64,000 bases of DNA from Leptodontidium sp. MPI-SDFR-AT-0119 (Eukaryota; Ascomycota; Leotiomycetes; Helotiales; Leptodontidiaceae): the NCBI GenBank assembly GCA_020726505.1, contig JAHLEZ010000018.1:1302001-1366000 (forward strand). The letters run 5' to 3'. Positions 1 to 13,328 of the stretch are shown here, in pieces (the stretch's first letter is position 1; the number at the start of each line of letters is the position of its first letter). Both the position numbers and the translations under genes were made by a program. A model generated the notes under the pieces. It saw nothing but the letters and a program-made list of their open reading frames with translations, did not search any database and was not told the origin of the DNA.

Positions 1-1878
1 TATGATTTTCCGAGTATCCTTCTGACTAATAGTAAGCCTCCTTTTAAGACTTATAAAGTCAGAAACGTGAATAAGGCCTCTTTTACTTTTAGAAGGCATT
101 TTTTATTGTTTTTCGTTAAGCTAAATTCGCTTAGAATACTCCTTGGCGTGAAAGTAACTCTCGTCGTGGTAATAAATAACGTGCTCCTTCTCTCCTAAGG
201 GTAGGTTAGGTGTAATAGGTTGTAATACTCTATCGGCGTTTTCTTTGTAATTAATAGAGAAAGCCTATAACTTCTCTATTTGTAGGAGGAATTTCTTTTG
301 TCGATATTCGATTACGTCCTCTCTCTCGTAGCCGTCGACGTATACTCCTTTTTTTTCTTCGGTAGCGTAGAATCCAAGTCGATTTAACCACTTATAAGTA
401 GTTGTTTTACTAAGAGGTTTTCATTCCTTTAGTTTTTTACCGGGTTTATTACGTATACTAGTAGTATTACTTAAAAGAGGCTTTTTATTCTTCTTAGCAG
501 TAGCGAGTAGTCGAGGCATAATTTGTGTATTAAGGGCGTGGCGAAATCCCTTTGGCGTAACCGTAGTAAGCTTTTAAGTTAATAACTAAGTCCTACAAGC
601 TCGAAAAACGTCTTCGTTGTCTAAATAAGACCGATTTTGTTGTTTGCCCCCTCGAGTTTCAAGAGGTAAATACTCGTAAGTTCGATAATAGAGAAACAAA
701 GCTCTAATTTTGCGGGCAAGTGTTTTGCCGCCTCTAGTAGGGTCGTTCGCTTCGCCGACGAGTAAAGAGGCTTCGATTCTACCTCTACGTGGACTCTTTT
801 TTAAGATATTTTGGACGTAAGTTTGAATTAAGTAATAATTAAAGTATAGGCGAGGTAAAAGCTTAATATACTTATTGTTGAGTTGTTTTTTGACGGAGTT
901 AAGAACCTCTCTATAACTCAATGGCGTAGAAAGCTCAGGGGCACTTATATTAATAGCGTCTCCAATAAGCGAGTCTAATAAAAGCTCGCTTCGTCCACTA
1001 TTAATAAACTTTATATCGCTGAAATCGTCTAACTTAATAGAGTTATCTTCAGCTCTTATTTTTCTTTAATAAGCTCGTCGAAATCAGAATCTTCGTCGTC
1101 GTCGCTAGAATCGATATCTTCGAATATATCTTCTTCTTGAAGTAATAGCGGTAGAGGTAAAGGTAAAAGCTTTGGCTTAAGAAAACTAGTAAGAGACTGT
1201 TGAGTTATTGATTTTTGAATCGAAGGCTTTTGAGGACGCTTTTGTAAAGAGATCTATCGATTTATCTCATCTTGAGTACGCCTAGCTCTTCTTTGAGTAG
1301 AACGAGCTTTCTCTTGAAGAGGTGCCAATTTACTCTTATAAGAGCCTTTGGTTTCTAATTAATAAGTTAGTTAATTATATATTAAAACAAGAAGTATTAA
1401 AACAAGAAGTACTTACTAAGAGTTGGTATATCAAATACCTTTTCAAAAGGTATACTCAAATTACCTTCTAAATCGATTATTGACTGACAAAAGGACTTAG
1501 AGGTTTTAATCTCTTCGTCTACTTCTCTCTCAATATCTGATTCGTCAATATCCTCCCTGTCTAGCCTATCCGGGCCTAGCTCTTTAAGATCTTAATCTAA
1601 AAACTCGTTAGCTTAAGTTATATCATCTTCTTCTTCACTCTCTTCGCTCTCTAATTCGCTAATCACTTGAGCTCTCCTTTCCTCCTTAAACTCTGATTCG
1701 TCGACTTGACTACTATTGAAAGCAGTAGGTGTAGAGGTAGTAATAAGCTTTGTAGGGCGTAAGGGTAGGGGAATTGTGGAAGAAGATTCAAGTGTTTTTT
1801 GACGAAATCGCTTCGCAATTGGTTGAATAAGCGACCCAGGGGGTGACTTAGTAAGGGTAGCACTTCTATTACGCTTTA
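1..1878 (-). pseudogene. Degraded DDE transposase-like gene, interrupted by copia A
   Basis: Read on the minus strand, this is the RIP-damaged coding region of a large fungal DDE-transposase-type protein; its C-terminus runs off the window start. Segments include a helix-turn-helix-like stretch at 586-921 (around ARKIRALFLYYRTYEYLP) and, at about 300-390, a KWLNRLGF...KGVYVDGYERED..EYR signature that I know from a widespread family of fungal DDE-superfamily hypothetical proteins. The N-terminal part (1560-1878) is acidic and low complexity. A possible intron (GTAAGT...TTAATTAG) lies near 1358-1420. Premature TAA/TAG codons replace likely Gln/Trp codons. The gene is cut at 1878/10516 by the copia insertion, and its 5' remainder lies beyond 10515. 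It encoded the transposase of its own element and is now inactive. Confidence 0.6.
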
Positions 1879-1883
1879 AAGGA

Positions 1884-2077
1884 TGTCGTGCAGAAGACGA
1901 GCATTAGCTTAGGGGTTTAAAAGATTCTACAATTAAATGAGGTTCTAGAAAGTGTATTTAAAGATTAATTGAATTAAGCGTTATTCTCTTAAAGAGAGGA
2001 TCTAGAGACTGGGTTTATATACTTAAAGTGCTTACGCAAGTATATACTAGACTAAAGAACTACGCTAGTACGCGACA
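1884..2077 (-). repeat. 3' LTR of copia A
   Basis: 194-bp LTR. It matches 10317-10510 with scattered transitions (for example the TACTTAAAG versus TACCTGGAG segments), showing that it has been mutated more than its partner. Confidence 0.9.
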
Positions 2078-3099
2078 CACCCCCATGGCAAGCTATAGTT
2101 ATAAGGACGTTAAGCTTAACATTAAAGAGGCGCACTAAGGAGATTAAGAGATGCCCTATACGTACTCTAAGCAAATAAATAAGGCTCTAGGAAAGACTAA
2201 CTAAGACTATTATATAGTCGTTAAGTGAGTTATAATAAAAGAAAGTATAATACGTAACTAAGCGCGTAATCAGGAGCTCGTTTACTAATAAACGCGCATC
2301 CCCTAACAAGTAAATAATAACACGGGTCGCCGCGTTAAGATCTTAAATATTAAATAAAAGTACGTAAATAAGGCGTACTATAAACACAAGAGTATTTATA
2401 TATTTATCTTAAATTATAAATATAAAAATATAAAATAAAGTCTTCGGAAAGAGAGTATAATTTGTAGATTATAAGGCTGAGATCTTACTATAGGACAAAT
2501 GGCCTAGTCTAAAGTGAGACAAGTGCAATTAAGGTGTTAATTAGTTAATTAGACGTCACTAGTGATTGCGTTAAGTTAAGAAGTAGCGCTTAATACTCTA
2601 ATTAACTAAGCCACGTTAGGTTAGTATAAAGGTTTCTACTTACTCGATAGGTAGTGTTAATTAGTAGACCGTGCGCGCGATTAGTAATCGCGAGCCTTCC
2701 GCCTATAACTATAAATACTGCCCTCTTTTCTTATTAATAATAACCCTTTTCTAGTATTACTAACGTTAATATATACCTTTATATTTGCCCTTTTATTCTT
2801 TTCCTCTTCTTTTATATTATTAAATTTATTATTAAGCATTCTAAGATGCCTAATAAATCTACTCTTTCTAAGACTACTAAAAGTCCACAAGAACGTTTTA
2901 GGGCTCTCACTAATCGAATAAATCACTAGATTGCCCGCGAGGAAGGTAGCTCTAATATAGAGCGCGAAGTTATATAAGAGTAACGTCACTAAAGATTTTA
3001 AACTATAAGTATTTATTTCCTTATTTTTAAACATTTATTTTTATACCCTTATCTCTTACCCCCTTACTTTCAAGTATTAAATTAACTTTTTAAGTAATA

Positions 3100-4130
3100 A
3101 ATAATTATTATAGAAGTATCCGCCTCACTATTTCCTGTCTAAGAAGACAATAATAATAAGTTTAAAAATGTCTTCGGCGAGATTAATAATAATAAAAATA
3201 AACTTACCGGCGGTGCCTCCTTTACTCCTTTTATACCCTCTCATTTTATTATCTCCTTAGGCGATCCCCTTTATTTTACGGACGTATTCGACTCTAATAA
3301 TAATATCTTACTTGTCCTTCGCCGCTCTTGTCGTGTTTTTATTCGCCTCTCCTTACTAAAGTCTTTGCTTTTTATTCGCGTTACTTATACGTTATTTAAG
3401 ATAATTATTTAAGTTTCTATTAGTACTTTAAAGACTCTTAATAAAGTATTAAATAAAGTTCTTAATCTCTAACCTCGTAAACGTGCTAGTGTTTTTACTT
3501 CTCCTTATTAGTCTCGTAAGAGTTTTAAGAGACTTTCGCTAGTAAAATAAACTCGTAGTATGTATTTCTTTTTATTTGTTTAAATCTCACTCTTATTAAT
3601 CGAGTATTAGAGTATACACTAATAATACTATAGGCCGCGAATTTACTAATCTTTATTTATTATATATCCGAGTTACTACTTATAGCAAAGGAGATTAGGG
3701 ACATTACTATATAAACACTACTTCGGCTGGCAATCGCTACTTTAACTTTACTAGTAGTTACTTATACTCTCTTACTACTAACGATCTTTTAAAGTACGGC
3801 AAGAGATTAGTCCGCGCTATTAATACTAATAATCAGAAGGTATATAAATTCCTTTTTTAATAGCTTATTAATAATTATTAAGCTAACTATTTTAAGTCTA
3901 TTAAGAAGTATTGCGTTACTATTAAGACCCTCCTCGATTATTTAAGTAAGTCTTCGAGCTCCAAAGAGGAGACTAATGAGATTGTTCCCTTTTCTTCGCG
4001 CCGTCTTCCTCTTAAGTATAATAAGAAGGATGACTTAAATAATAAGGCTAAAACTAGAGCTAGTGGAGTTACGGGAAAGCGTAGAAAGTCTATAAGTATA
4101 ACGGATATATTTAAAAACATAACTAGTATT
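3100..4130 (+). pseudogene. Antisense accessory ORF of copia A (RIP-damaged)
   Basis: The plus strand, antisense to gag-pol, reads as a protein-like frame with few stops for such AT-rich sequence. Recognisable stretches are a GGASFTPF...SLGDPLYF segment near 3210-3290 and a long Lys/Ser-rich C-terminal part (TNDLLKYGKRL ... KEETNEIV ... KRRKS) ending near 4130. The frame sits between the 3' end of pol and the 3' LTR. Stops are TAA/TAG, as RIP produces. I do not recognise the family. The minus-strand frames here do not look like pol, whose RNase H ends near 4650. A chance open stretch cannot be excluded. Confidence 0.45.
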
Positions 4131-4139
4131 CTTTAGTCT

Positions 4140-7100
4140 AGAGAGCTTTAAGTTTAAGTAGGATTTAGTTAGGTTTACGGGGATTTTTTTGTTTTTACGT
4201 AGAGTTTTAGTTACAAGGTTTTTTTTATAAATTTGTAAGATCTTTGACTAGGTTTAGCCGGATTAATTATAGGATTTAAGCGGAATTAAGTAGATTTCTA
4301 GTGTTTTAACTATAAAGATACTTAATTTATTAAGTAAAAAAGTTTTTATAAATAAAAAATAGTATAGAATTTCTTTATATACTTTTAATAAATATATTTA
4401 AAGCTCTTTAACTTAAGATTTATAATTACTAAAGTTTAAGAGAGCTCTAAAAAGCTTAAATTTCTAGCGAAACAAATTCTTCGTGAGACTATTAATAAGT
4501 ATATTAGTAGTTAAAAGATATGTTACTTTAAAGGACTCGTAAGTATACTCTTACTTTAACTATATGTTATAAATATTAATATAGCGTAGCTTTGTCGCGA
4601 TCCTTTTAGTATTATTTATAACGAGCTTAATAGTTTATTAATTATTATATAGAATCTCCTACGTCTTACTTAAATTAAGAGCTAGATTTTTAAAGAAGCG
4701 CTAAAGAGCTATAGTTTCTTTACTTATATACTCTAGTATAAGTAGTTCTACTTTAGTTATTAAAGTAATAATTATTACTTGTCTTAATACTTTCTAGATT
4801 ACTAGCCCGTTAAATAAAAAGATTACGTAACCTTAAGATAATTGTCGTGTCTTTATATTATTAGTGAAAGAGGCGTTAGAGGTAATAATAATTGCTTTAT
4901 TATAGTGCCTATTATAAATAATGCCTAAGAAGCGCATATTAAATAAGTAGCGAATAAGTTAATATATTATAGTGAAGTGTTTAGGCCTAGGGTTTGTTAC
5001 GAATTATGAGAGTAGGGCAATTATATATATAATATCCGGTCTACGTATAAGACGGAGCCTACTCTCTCTTAGTATACTTTAATGTGTTTCTTAGAAGCTT
5101 GTCTTATGTACTTAATAAGATTAATTTACGGCAACAGTGTCGTTAAATAATTGCTATTTACTTGCTTAAATTTGCGAGTGATCTTCTTAAGGTATTAGTT
5201 ATAAACTAAGGAGATCGTTTTGCGCTTTCGATTACGTAATACTTTAATCCTTAGGAATTACTTAATGTCTCTAAGATTATATATATTATATGTCTAGTTT
5301 AGACGCTTAATAAGATCTTGTTTAAGCTTCTAATTATCTTAGTAATAGAGTACCTAAATATCGTTTACGTAAAAGAGGACTAAGATTTTGTGTTTAAGAT
5401 CTGTGAATATATAAGGCTCTTCTAAGTAAGGAGAGAGCCCTAAATTAGTTAGAGTCTTACTTATATACTTATATTAGAAGTAAGGGGAATCACGCATTTT
5501 ATAAAGTGCGCGATTAACTTGTAATACTTGGCTAAGCTATTAGAAACCGGGTGGAAATTAGTAATATATTGTTTTACTATTTATATCTCTTAAGATATTA
5601 ATAAAGGCATTAATTACGTTAAAGCACTTGACTTCTAAATTAAAATAAGCTACGAGCGCTATAGTGATTCTAAAAGACTTTATAAAGAGCGTGTTAACGT
5701 ATATTAATATAATCGTTACCTTACTTTAGAGATTACCCCAAACTACTATTCGAGAGCGGTATCTTAAGATATATCCGTCTTTATTAGGCTTATACTTAAA
5801 GACTTACATAAGCAGGACGAGTGTGTTTATAGTGCTCGAATCGTACTTCTATAAGTACTAACATTTATATTTATTTATATTCCTTATTTCTAACTTATAG
5901 TCTTTTAGAAACCACCTTCTTATTAAGTAGTTCTTAAGATCGCTTTACCTCTTTAGCTTTAATAAAAGATCTTAGACCTTGACTTTAAGAAGTAGGAGCT
6001 TCCCTTTTAATAGCGAGCGATTTACTTATATTACTACTACGATTATTAAATATATTATCTTAATTAATTCCCTAAAATCGTCTTATTCTTCTTAAGATAT
6101 ATATTAATTAGGTATAAGCCTATAAAGAAGCTAGTCAATTTTAGATTGAAGATTACTATGTTTAGTTAAGGTGTACTCGTTAGAGTTTATACCCTTAAGG
6201 TTTAAGTTACTCCTAAGATTAAAGTTACCCTTTTAAAAGCGTGTTTTTTTAAAGATAATAATAAGTGTTATAAATACTTTATTACCTTTACCTCCTTTAT
6301 ATAGTCTCCCTTTTTTTCTTGTGTTTCTTATTAGCTTTTTTTAAGCACTTAAAGTTTTAAATTAAGTTATAGCGGCCTTAACCTTTATTTAAGAGCGTGT
6401 TATTACTCTCGTTTATCTTCGTACGTTTAATTAAGCTCTTAATACTTTAGTTTAAAAGCGCGTTACTACTTTCGATAACGAATCTAAGGTTCTAAGAACT
6501 TACGTTTAAGGAGTTAATTACTTTAGACTTTTATTTACAACTTCTTAAGTTATTTAATTAAAGTTTTTAGTTAGTTCCTTTAGTACTTCTTTTAGTAGTA
6601 GTGACTTTACTCGCGAGTAATTTACTTCTAAAGTAAATGATAGTATTTGAATCTCAAGTCTAGAAGCTCGAGACGGACCTTTAGCTTAGTCTTATAGTAC
6701 GTTTGACGCCCGATCTATAAGTTATATATTCTCACTTAGACGCGATCCCTCTAAGTCTTATTTTATACCTGGCGCAAGCCCTAAGTCGTACGTACTCGAC
6801 CTTTACTTCTTGCCCTTTACTAATACTTTAACCGGCGTATCGTCTAATATAAGAGTAACTTTAGGAGTCAGAAGTCCCGTTATAATACTTAGTTCTTTAA
6901 TATCTTTTACCCCTGAGTTTTAATTCTTTAGAGTAATAGTTAGTCTCTTAATAAGCTTAAAAAGTAATATTAGAGCGCTTTTAATTATAGTTGTCACTTC
7001 CTTAATAGTCTTATTACTTATAATATTCTTTAGGTTTCCGGCCTAGTTTACGACTAATTTATCTTCTTTAATAAGATTATAAATCGACTAAGCTTTCTTA

Positions 7101-10100
7101 ATTGTAATTATTACTTTTTCTTAACTTAACTTATAAAATAAGTCTTTATTAAAACGTACGTTACGCGTGATAATAATTTAGTTGAGACGTGGCACTTAAA
7201 TCTAATAAATATTAAAAGTATAAAAACCTACTAAGTATTTAATATACACACGCGTATTTACTTTAAACGCTCTTTTCTCTTGCCCTTTCGCTCGTTTTAC
7301 TATTAATAAATATACTTTATACCCGAAGACGTAAATCTTATTCTAATTTAGTCTAAGATTTATAATAAACTTTATAATAAGCGCCGGATTATATTATCGA
7401 AAGTAGTTACGAAACTACTAATTTAGTATTTTTAGCAGTAACTATTAATTATTCACGCGCCTAAGGCTCTTATTATATAAGTAAATGCCTCCTAGTGTAC
7501 ATTCGATAGCTAATTCCGCGGGGAGATTTATTAAGAGCCTTATTTTAATTCCCTTATTAATTACTTCTTAGTTAGCCCTTTCGGCGCCGCTATTTAGCTT
7601 ATAAGTTAAGGTAAGTAAAAGCTCGAGTTCAATTCCGAGCTTCTTAGCCTAATTCTTATATCTCGTGAATTTATAGATAGTAATAATTGCCTTTTCTTAG
7701 TCGTGTTTTAGTTTATATATTAAGAGTTTAAACTTCCTACGAACCTAGCGTTTAAAGCTCTTGATATATTCGAAGACTATATTATACTCCTTGTTTTAAA
7801 GGGCATAACCCACGAGTAGTCCACTATACTTATTTTTAAGTAAAAGGAGCTAGGAGTTATTCCTAAATCTAATTAAATAATTAAAGAGATCTTAAGTGAC
7901 TCTTTAAAATAGTCTAAGTAATTGTCTTTTAATTAAGCGTTTAAAGATTACTTAAAATACGTAAGTTAAAGTGTAATACTCACATTTAATTCTCTTTATT
8001 ACTTTAATAATCCTAACATTCTTAATTAAGCTTATTAGCTTTCTTAAGGTATTTGGCCCTAAATATCTAGAGCGTAAATACTAATATATTTCTGTATTTA
8101 TTCTTAGTCTCTTATACTCTCGCGATAGTCTATAAGATTTATTAATATTTCGTTTAAGCGTTAAAAACATTATAGTATTTATAGTACTAAAAGGGATTTC
8201 ACAAGAGTTTAATAAATAATTAGAAAGCTCGTTAAATTTAAAGAATACAAGGTTTTACTTACGAACTAACTGTCGTATAATTAAGTAGTCCTTTATAAGA
8301 TTATTTTCTTCTTTTTAATGTAAAGTATAGTCTATTTTATAGTATTAAAGCCCGCTATTATAAAGACAAGCTTTAGAAATAATATTAATATAAAATCCTT
8401 TTATAATAATAACGTCGTGGAGGGTTAAATTAAATAACTCCTTATTTAAGTTCTTAAGAGACCCCTTTATAACGCGAATTCCGCGTCTTATAATTAAAAG
8501 TTAAGAGCTTCTATACTTTATAATGTCCTCCGGTTTAGACTTAACAAATAATCCTAACTCTAGGAGCGAACAATCGTTAACTAGATTAGTTATACTATAA
8601 CTATTAAAAAGAGTACTCGACGACAAGGAGTAAGCTAAGTCTTATATAAAATAGACATTAAGTTAGTAATCTTTTATAAGGCTTAAGAGGATTACTACTT
8701 ATATTTATATACCGCTCTTCACCCCTTTATCTAAGATGTTTCTAGGGAACGTAGACTTACTTTTACCTTTATTACTAACGCTTTTAATAGCGTCTTTAGT
8801 AGCTTGAAGTAATAGCTTGTCTAATCTAATCTAGTCTCGTAATATCTTTTATCTATTACTAATAAAGCGTTGTCGGATTTACTTTACTATGGCGTTGTTA
8901 ATTAATAGGTTTAGTTTAATATTACCCTCGGGGTCTTTTATATAGACTTTCTTATAAATAGTAAATTAAAGTCAAGTGTAATTTAAAGGGCTTCACTTGT
9001 GGGTCTGATTATTTTAATAAGGGTATAACTTCTCAGAGGATTTCCTTCTTAAAGGTTTACGAGCGTCCTTATTAGCTTCTAAAGTCACTTTATTATTAAA
9101 CGATCGTTCGCCAAGAGTAACGAAATGTCTATGACCTCGGGTTTTATGACTTAATAAAAGAGCTTAGTACTAAGGACTTAATTTATTAGCGTAAAAGAAA
9201 CGAGCTAGCTAATTAATAATATAAGGAGGAGGAAGACTAAGGGTCTTATACTCTTAAATTTTCTCACTTTAGCGTTTTGCCTACAAGCGATTAAAGTTCC
9301 CTACTGTAACTAAGAAATTAATTATGCCGATTATTCCTTTTACGTCTAACACTTTATATAGCTAAGCTTTTTAAATTAGCTCTTAATAAGACATAATTTA
9401 TACGCGAGGGTTACTTTTCCCCTTAGTCTTAAAGGATTCCCGGTAGTTGTTTTGTATTTAAGTTTGAATTAATATTTCCGTTTAATAAAGTACTTCCTTA
9501 AGGGAGCGAAGGATCGCTTAGATATTTATGCGCTTTTCTTGTACTACTCGAGCTGCTGTAATACTAAAGAATTACTTAATTATACTCCTCTCGATTTAAT
9601 CGTAAAGTTTAAAGTAATTAAAAGCTTAAGACTACTAAATTGTACTTTAAAGGACGTGCTCTTTAGCCTTAGCTTCCACTTGCTCCTAGAGTGACTTAGG
9701 GGTTATAGGGTTAGGCCTTATTAGTAACGCTGGGAGTAGTTTAAATATTCTAGAGTTCCCCCTTATATTAAGGGTTAAAGGCGTAAACGTTTAATTGCCT
9801 CCGCCCTCGGAACCTAAGCTGACGGTAGCTATACTACTTGTTACAGTGCTCGAGGATTTAGGAGCTCTCTTAGTGTTTCCTAGAATTACTACTTAATTAT
9901 TTATTACTTAAGTCTTGAGTTATTCGCCGTAAGTGTATATAGAAAGCTAATAATCTATATTATTTTTAGTATTAACTTCCTCCGCGAGCTCTTTAGTAGT
10001 TAGAGGAGTAGTATTAAAGATTTCAGATAGAGACGTAGTATCTTTTCTATTAGGGTTAACGTATAACTAAAGTCCGAGTATGTTTACTATAAGCGTAAAG

Positions 10101-10300
10101 TATATAAATTATACTAGCTAATCTTTTAGTTTATTATATAAGATCTTAGACGATAGGAGCTTAATAAGTTCGTTAATACTTATAAAAGATATATCGAATA
10201 ATTAATATATAATTATAGAATTAAAGGTAAAGGTTAAATAATCGTAGAACTTATTAACTAAAAGTTCTTCTACGAATGCGCCGTGTAGCTTAAATAAAAC
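4140..10300 (-). pseudogene. Copia A gag-pol remnant
   Basis: This is the minus-strand polyprotein of a copia retrotransposon. Reverse transcriptase is visible around 5360-5560 (VNRALYKMRDSP, then LVLFYVNDI, the decayed form of the FYVDDI catalytic box). RNase H follows at about 4650-4990 (SNASFTNN, GYVIFLFNG, and a KVELLILEYISKE segment). Integrase and gag would lie at higher coordinates, in sequence too eroded for me to delimit. Numerous TAA/TAG codons make it non-functional. Order RT before RNase H with integrase upstream is the Ty1/copia arrangement. Confidence 0.75.
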
Positions 10301-10316
10301 AGGTGTAGCTCTTAAC

Positions 10317-10510
10317 TGTCGTGTAAAAGACGAGTATTAACTTAGGGGTTTAAAAGATTCTACGATTAAATGAGGTTCTAGAAAGTGTATTTAAAGATTA
10401 ATTGAATTAAGCGTTGTCCTCCTGAAGAGAGGAGCTAGAGACTGGGTTTATATACCTGGAGTGCTTACGCAAGCATGCACTAGACTAAAGAACTGCGCTA
10501 GTGCGCGACA
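10317..10510 (-). repeat. 5' LTR of copia A
   Basis: 194-bp LTR, less mutated than its partner at 1884-2077, with identical termini (TGTCG...CGACA). Confidence 0.9.
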
Positions 10511-10515
10511 AAGGA

Positions 10516-10840
10516 GCCATAATAAGTGTTTCAAAGGTGTAGTGATTGTAGTGGTAGTGGTGGTGGTAGTAATAATAAGAATAATAAGTTAGAATTGACG
10601 TTAGAATTGAAGATATTTCAGCTCGCTTAATTGCCAAGCCGTAGAACTTCAATATTCATTAATTATTAAACCTCCACATTTTAAAAAACTGTCTAAACCA
10701 TCTTACGCGTCTAATTGCTAGCTTTTAAATGGACCCACTTTTATCCAAATCGGGCCTAGTCATCAAAACTTATATCGTTGCCAAGGCCAGGGGGTTCAAA
10801 AATTTTCAAAAATATTTTTTTTGTGATATATTTAAGTATA
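10516..10840 (-). mobile_element. Outer end of the DDE transposon split by copia A
   Basis: Sequence resumes after the AAGGA duplication and should hold the transposase start and one terminus of the host transposon. It includes a GGTGGTGG-type microsatellite (about 10550-10580) and a GGGGGTTCAAAAATTTTC stretch near 10788-10805 that could be a terminal repeat. The opposite terminus is outside the window, so I cannot confirm the boundary. Confidence 0.4.
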
Positions 10841-11490
10841 ACTTTTTAATTACATAGTAAAATAAAAAAAAGCTAAGAAGCCAAATGGCTTTATATATAT
10901 AAACGCAGAATCTCATAAGAAAATATCTCCACTTTTTTAAGGTTTATAAATTTACCGTGTTTGAAGCGGTCTGACTGTAAAAGTTGTTCCTTCTTTTATA
11001 AACTAATCTCTTACTAAAGACATTAATATATTAAATAATTTCTCATTTTACCTCTTATTAGCGATTCCGATATTAATTCTTTATTTCCTAAAGTTAATAC
11101 TCTTATTAATATACTTAGTATTAATCTTAATTTTATAATCTCTTAAGATATACCTACAAGTAATTTAGAACTTGTAATAGTATATATAAAGGAAATTAAT
11201 ATAAAAAGCAACTCCGTCTTTTAAAATAATAATTAATTAAGACTTGTGTTAACGTAAACTAATAATAAACGGCCTTAGGTATTAAATTAAAATATTAAAA
11301 GCTTGCTAGCGATTTCAACGCCCTTTTAGTAAAATACTAATATAAAACTCTAGTAATAAGATTATGTTCTTCTATTTTAAAGTGTCTTTTCTGTATCCTT
11401 TTATTAGAGAATTTCGTACTTTTTTCGTAATATGGGAAAAGTAAAGAATGCTTTTAGCCTTCTCCTAACAAACCTTTAAATAAATAAATA
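10841..11490. other. AT-rich region, no gene seen
   Basis: Very AT-rich sequence with stops in all frames and no recognisable motif. It is probably RIP-eroded repeat DNA. Confidence 0.5.
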
Positions 11491-11504
11491 AATTAAATAA
11501 TAAG

Positions 11505-11533
11505 ATAATATAATCATAATATAATAATAATAA

Positions 11534-11565
<32 letters not shown>

Positions 11566-11717
11566 TAATAATAAATAATAAGAATAATAATAATAATAAT
11601 AATAATAAAAATAATAATAAGAATAATAATAATAATAATAAGAATAATAATAATAAAATAATATAAGAATAATAATAATAATAATAAATAAAGAATAATA
11701 ATAATAATAATAAATAA

Positions 11718-11775
<58 letters not shown>

Positions 11776-11925
11776 TAATAAGAAAATAATAAAATAAATA
11801 TAAATATAATCATAATAATAAATAAAAGAATATCAATATATAATACAATACTCCTCATCCTCCTCCTCCTCAGAATAATCCTCTCCTCCTCCTCCTTAAA
11901 TAATAATACAATAATAAGATAGACT
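11505..11925. repeat. Long (AAT)n microsatellite with CTCCTC tail
   Basis: An imperfect AAT/AATAAG trinucleotide array of about 340 bp is followed at 11850-11900 by a (CTC)n-rich stretch. The poly-Ile frame on the minus strand is a by-product of the repeat and is not a gene. Confidence 0.95.
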
Positions 11926-12576
11926 TGTATATTACCTTTTTATTCTTTATTATTATTCCTTACTATTCTTAATTCCTTTTTACTTATATTCTTATGTACT
12001 ACTCGTATTAAAACGAGTCCCCCTACATCCTGTAAGAGAAACTTATAAATAGTATATAAATTATTAATCTTAACTTATAAGAATTTTAAGTTTATAACTT
12101 TCTTTAAAAGTATAATATATATATTATTAATGATTCTTATAAGAAGAATTAGATTCTTATATAAACTAATAAAGTAGCTCGTACCTTTTTTAAAGCTAGT
12201 ATTTATATAACTTAAGTTTTAACGAAAAAGATTAACTTATAAATACTCTTAATTTAGTAAAGTAAGTAGTTAAATTCGTAATTAATCCTTATAAATAATA
12301 AATTACGTATAATAAGTATTTTAAGTTAACAGTAAAATCAAGTAAGAAATTATTTTAGGACTTTTAATATAAATTCTTTTATACTTTAGTGTAAAAAGTA
12401 AATATAAATAATAACACCTCTATTAAGATAAATCTCAAAGATAAACTCTATTATGCTTCCGCTAAAAGTTATTTAATAAGCACTAATTTTCACGTACTTT
12501 TAAGGAATATATGAAGTACATTTAAATTAAAGTTTAAGAATAAAAAATAGAAAGTAAATATTATTATATCGTGGTG
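11926..12576. other. AT-rich region, no gene seen
   Basis: RIP-like sequence without a convincing reading frame. It provides the target for the solo LTR that follows. Confidence 0.5.
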
Positions 12577-12581
12577 GGGAA

Positions 12582-12855
12582 TGTTACGGTATCAAGGTCA
12601 CGGGGTAGGGAGACAGGCGAAAGTCGCATATAGTATGCAACGGAGTGGCGGATGCGACCTAGTAGGCTTAATTAGGACTAGCGCGTATCCTTTGTTCTCT
12701 CCACGTATAAAGAAAAGAACCGGAGCTAGCTACGTAACTCTTTTTTCCTCGTCTTTTCTACTGGGTACTAGGCGTACCTTTAGGTCCAAATACAAGTTAT
12801 TACTCTCTTGCCTCTATAAGGAGCCCTCCGCATTAACCTGAAGTCAGCAGTAACA
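12582..12855. repeat. Solo LTR, gypsy-like, weakly mutated
   Basis: A 274-bp segment begins TGTTACGG and ends CAGTAACA (inverted termini) and is flanked by a perfect 5-bp duplication GGGAA (12577-12581 and 12856-12860). No internal region is present, so it is a solo LTR left by LTR-LTR recombination. Its base composition is near normal (many CpG and CpA), unlike the AT-rich DNA on both sides. The 86-residue plus-strand frame inside it is not a gene. Confidence 0.85.
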
Positions 12856-12860
12856 GGGAA

Positions 12861-13261
12861 GGCTCTTAGTAGCTTCTTTATTACTTAACTGGACAAGCTC
12901 TCTTTATATAAAAAGGGCTTAATACTTAAAAACAATATAATAACTAAGAACTTTTTATAAATATTATTTAACAAACTTTTTTTTCTTTTCTTTTTTAACT
13001 TTTTATATTCTTTAGATATATATTATCTTTAAATTTAATCGATTTGTGATTTCCTACACTTAAAATCTCTCCCGTACTTTATTATATATTACCTTGTCGT
13101 GTAAACATACCTTGAAGCTTCACAGAGGCTAATATTAATTGATTGAACGTTGCGCAGTTGTGTATTAGACTATTGTTGTATTCTCTACGTATGGTGTATT
13201 CGAGCTCCTTAAATATGGGAGCTCGCGGGCGCTTTGGCCAAGGTGCCTTTGATTAGGCTCG
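12861..13261. other. AT-rich interval with a short GC-richer patch
   Basis: No gene is seen. A perfect inverted repeat GAGCTCC/GGAGCTC brackets an 8-9 nt loop near 13202-13224. The patch 13130-13260 is less eroded than its surroundings. Copia copy C becomes recognisable only from about 13262, so this interval holds its truncation breakpoint. Confidence 0.5.
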
Positions 13262-13328
13262 AATTTCTTAACGTATTAGTTTTTAATTAATAAGAGCTAA
13301 CTATTCTTATTAAGTCTAATAAGGAGAT

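Larger units (their letters stand above)
1884..10510 (-). mobile_element. Complete RIP-degraded Ty1/copia element, family A
   Basis: The element is bounded by two 194-bp LTRs that start TGTCG and end CGACA, and is flanked by a perfect 5-bp target-site duplication AAGGA (1879-1883 and 10511-10515). It is 8627 bp long. The coding strand is minus: reverse transcriptase and RNase H motifs read from high to low coordinates, and a purine tract (GGGGGTG) abuts the low-coordinate LTR, which is therefore the 3' LTR. A second gene-like region on the plus strand lies between the end of pol and the 3' LTR. Heavy C-to-T/G-to-A decay has put stops throughout, so it is not autonomous. It is inserted in the DDE transposon whose halves flank it. 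Confidence 0.9.

Noticed and set aside
11514..11858. 114-residue Ile/Leu-rich frame
   Set aside because: Translation of the (AAT)n microsatellite, not a protein.
12581..12841. 86-residue plus-strand frame
   Set aside because: Lies entirely within the solo LTR and has no homologous features.
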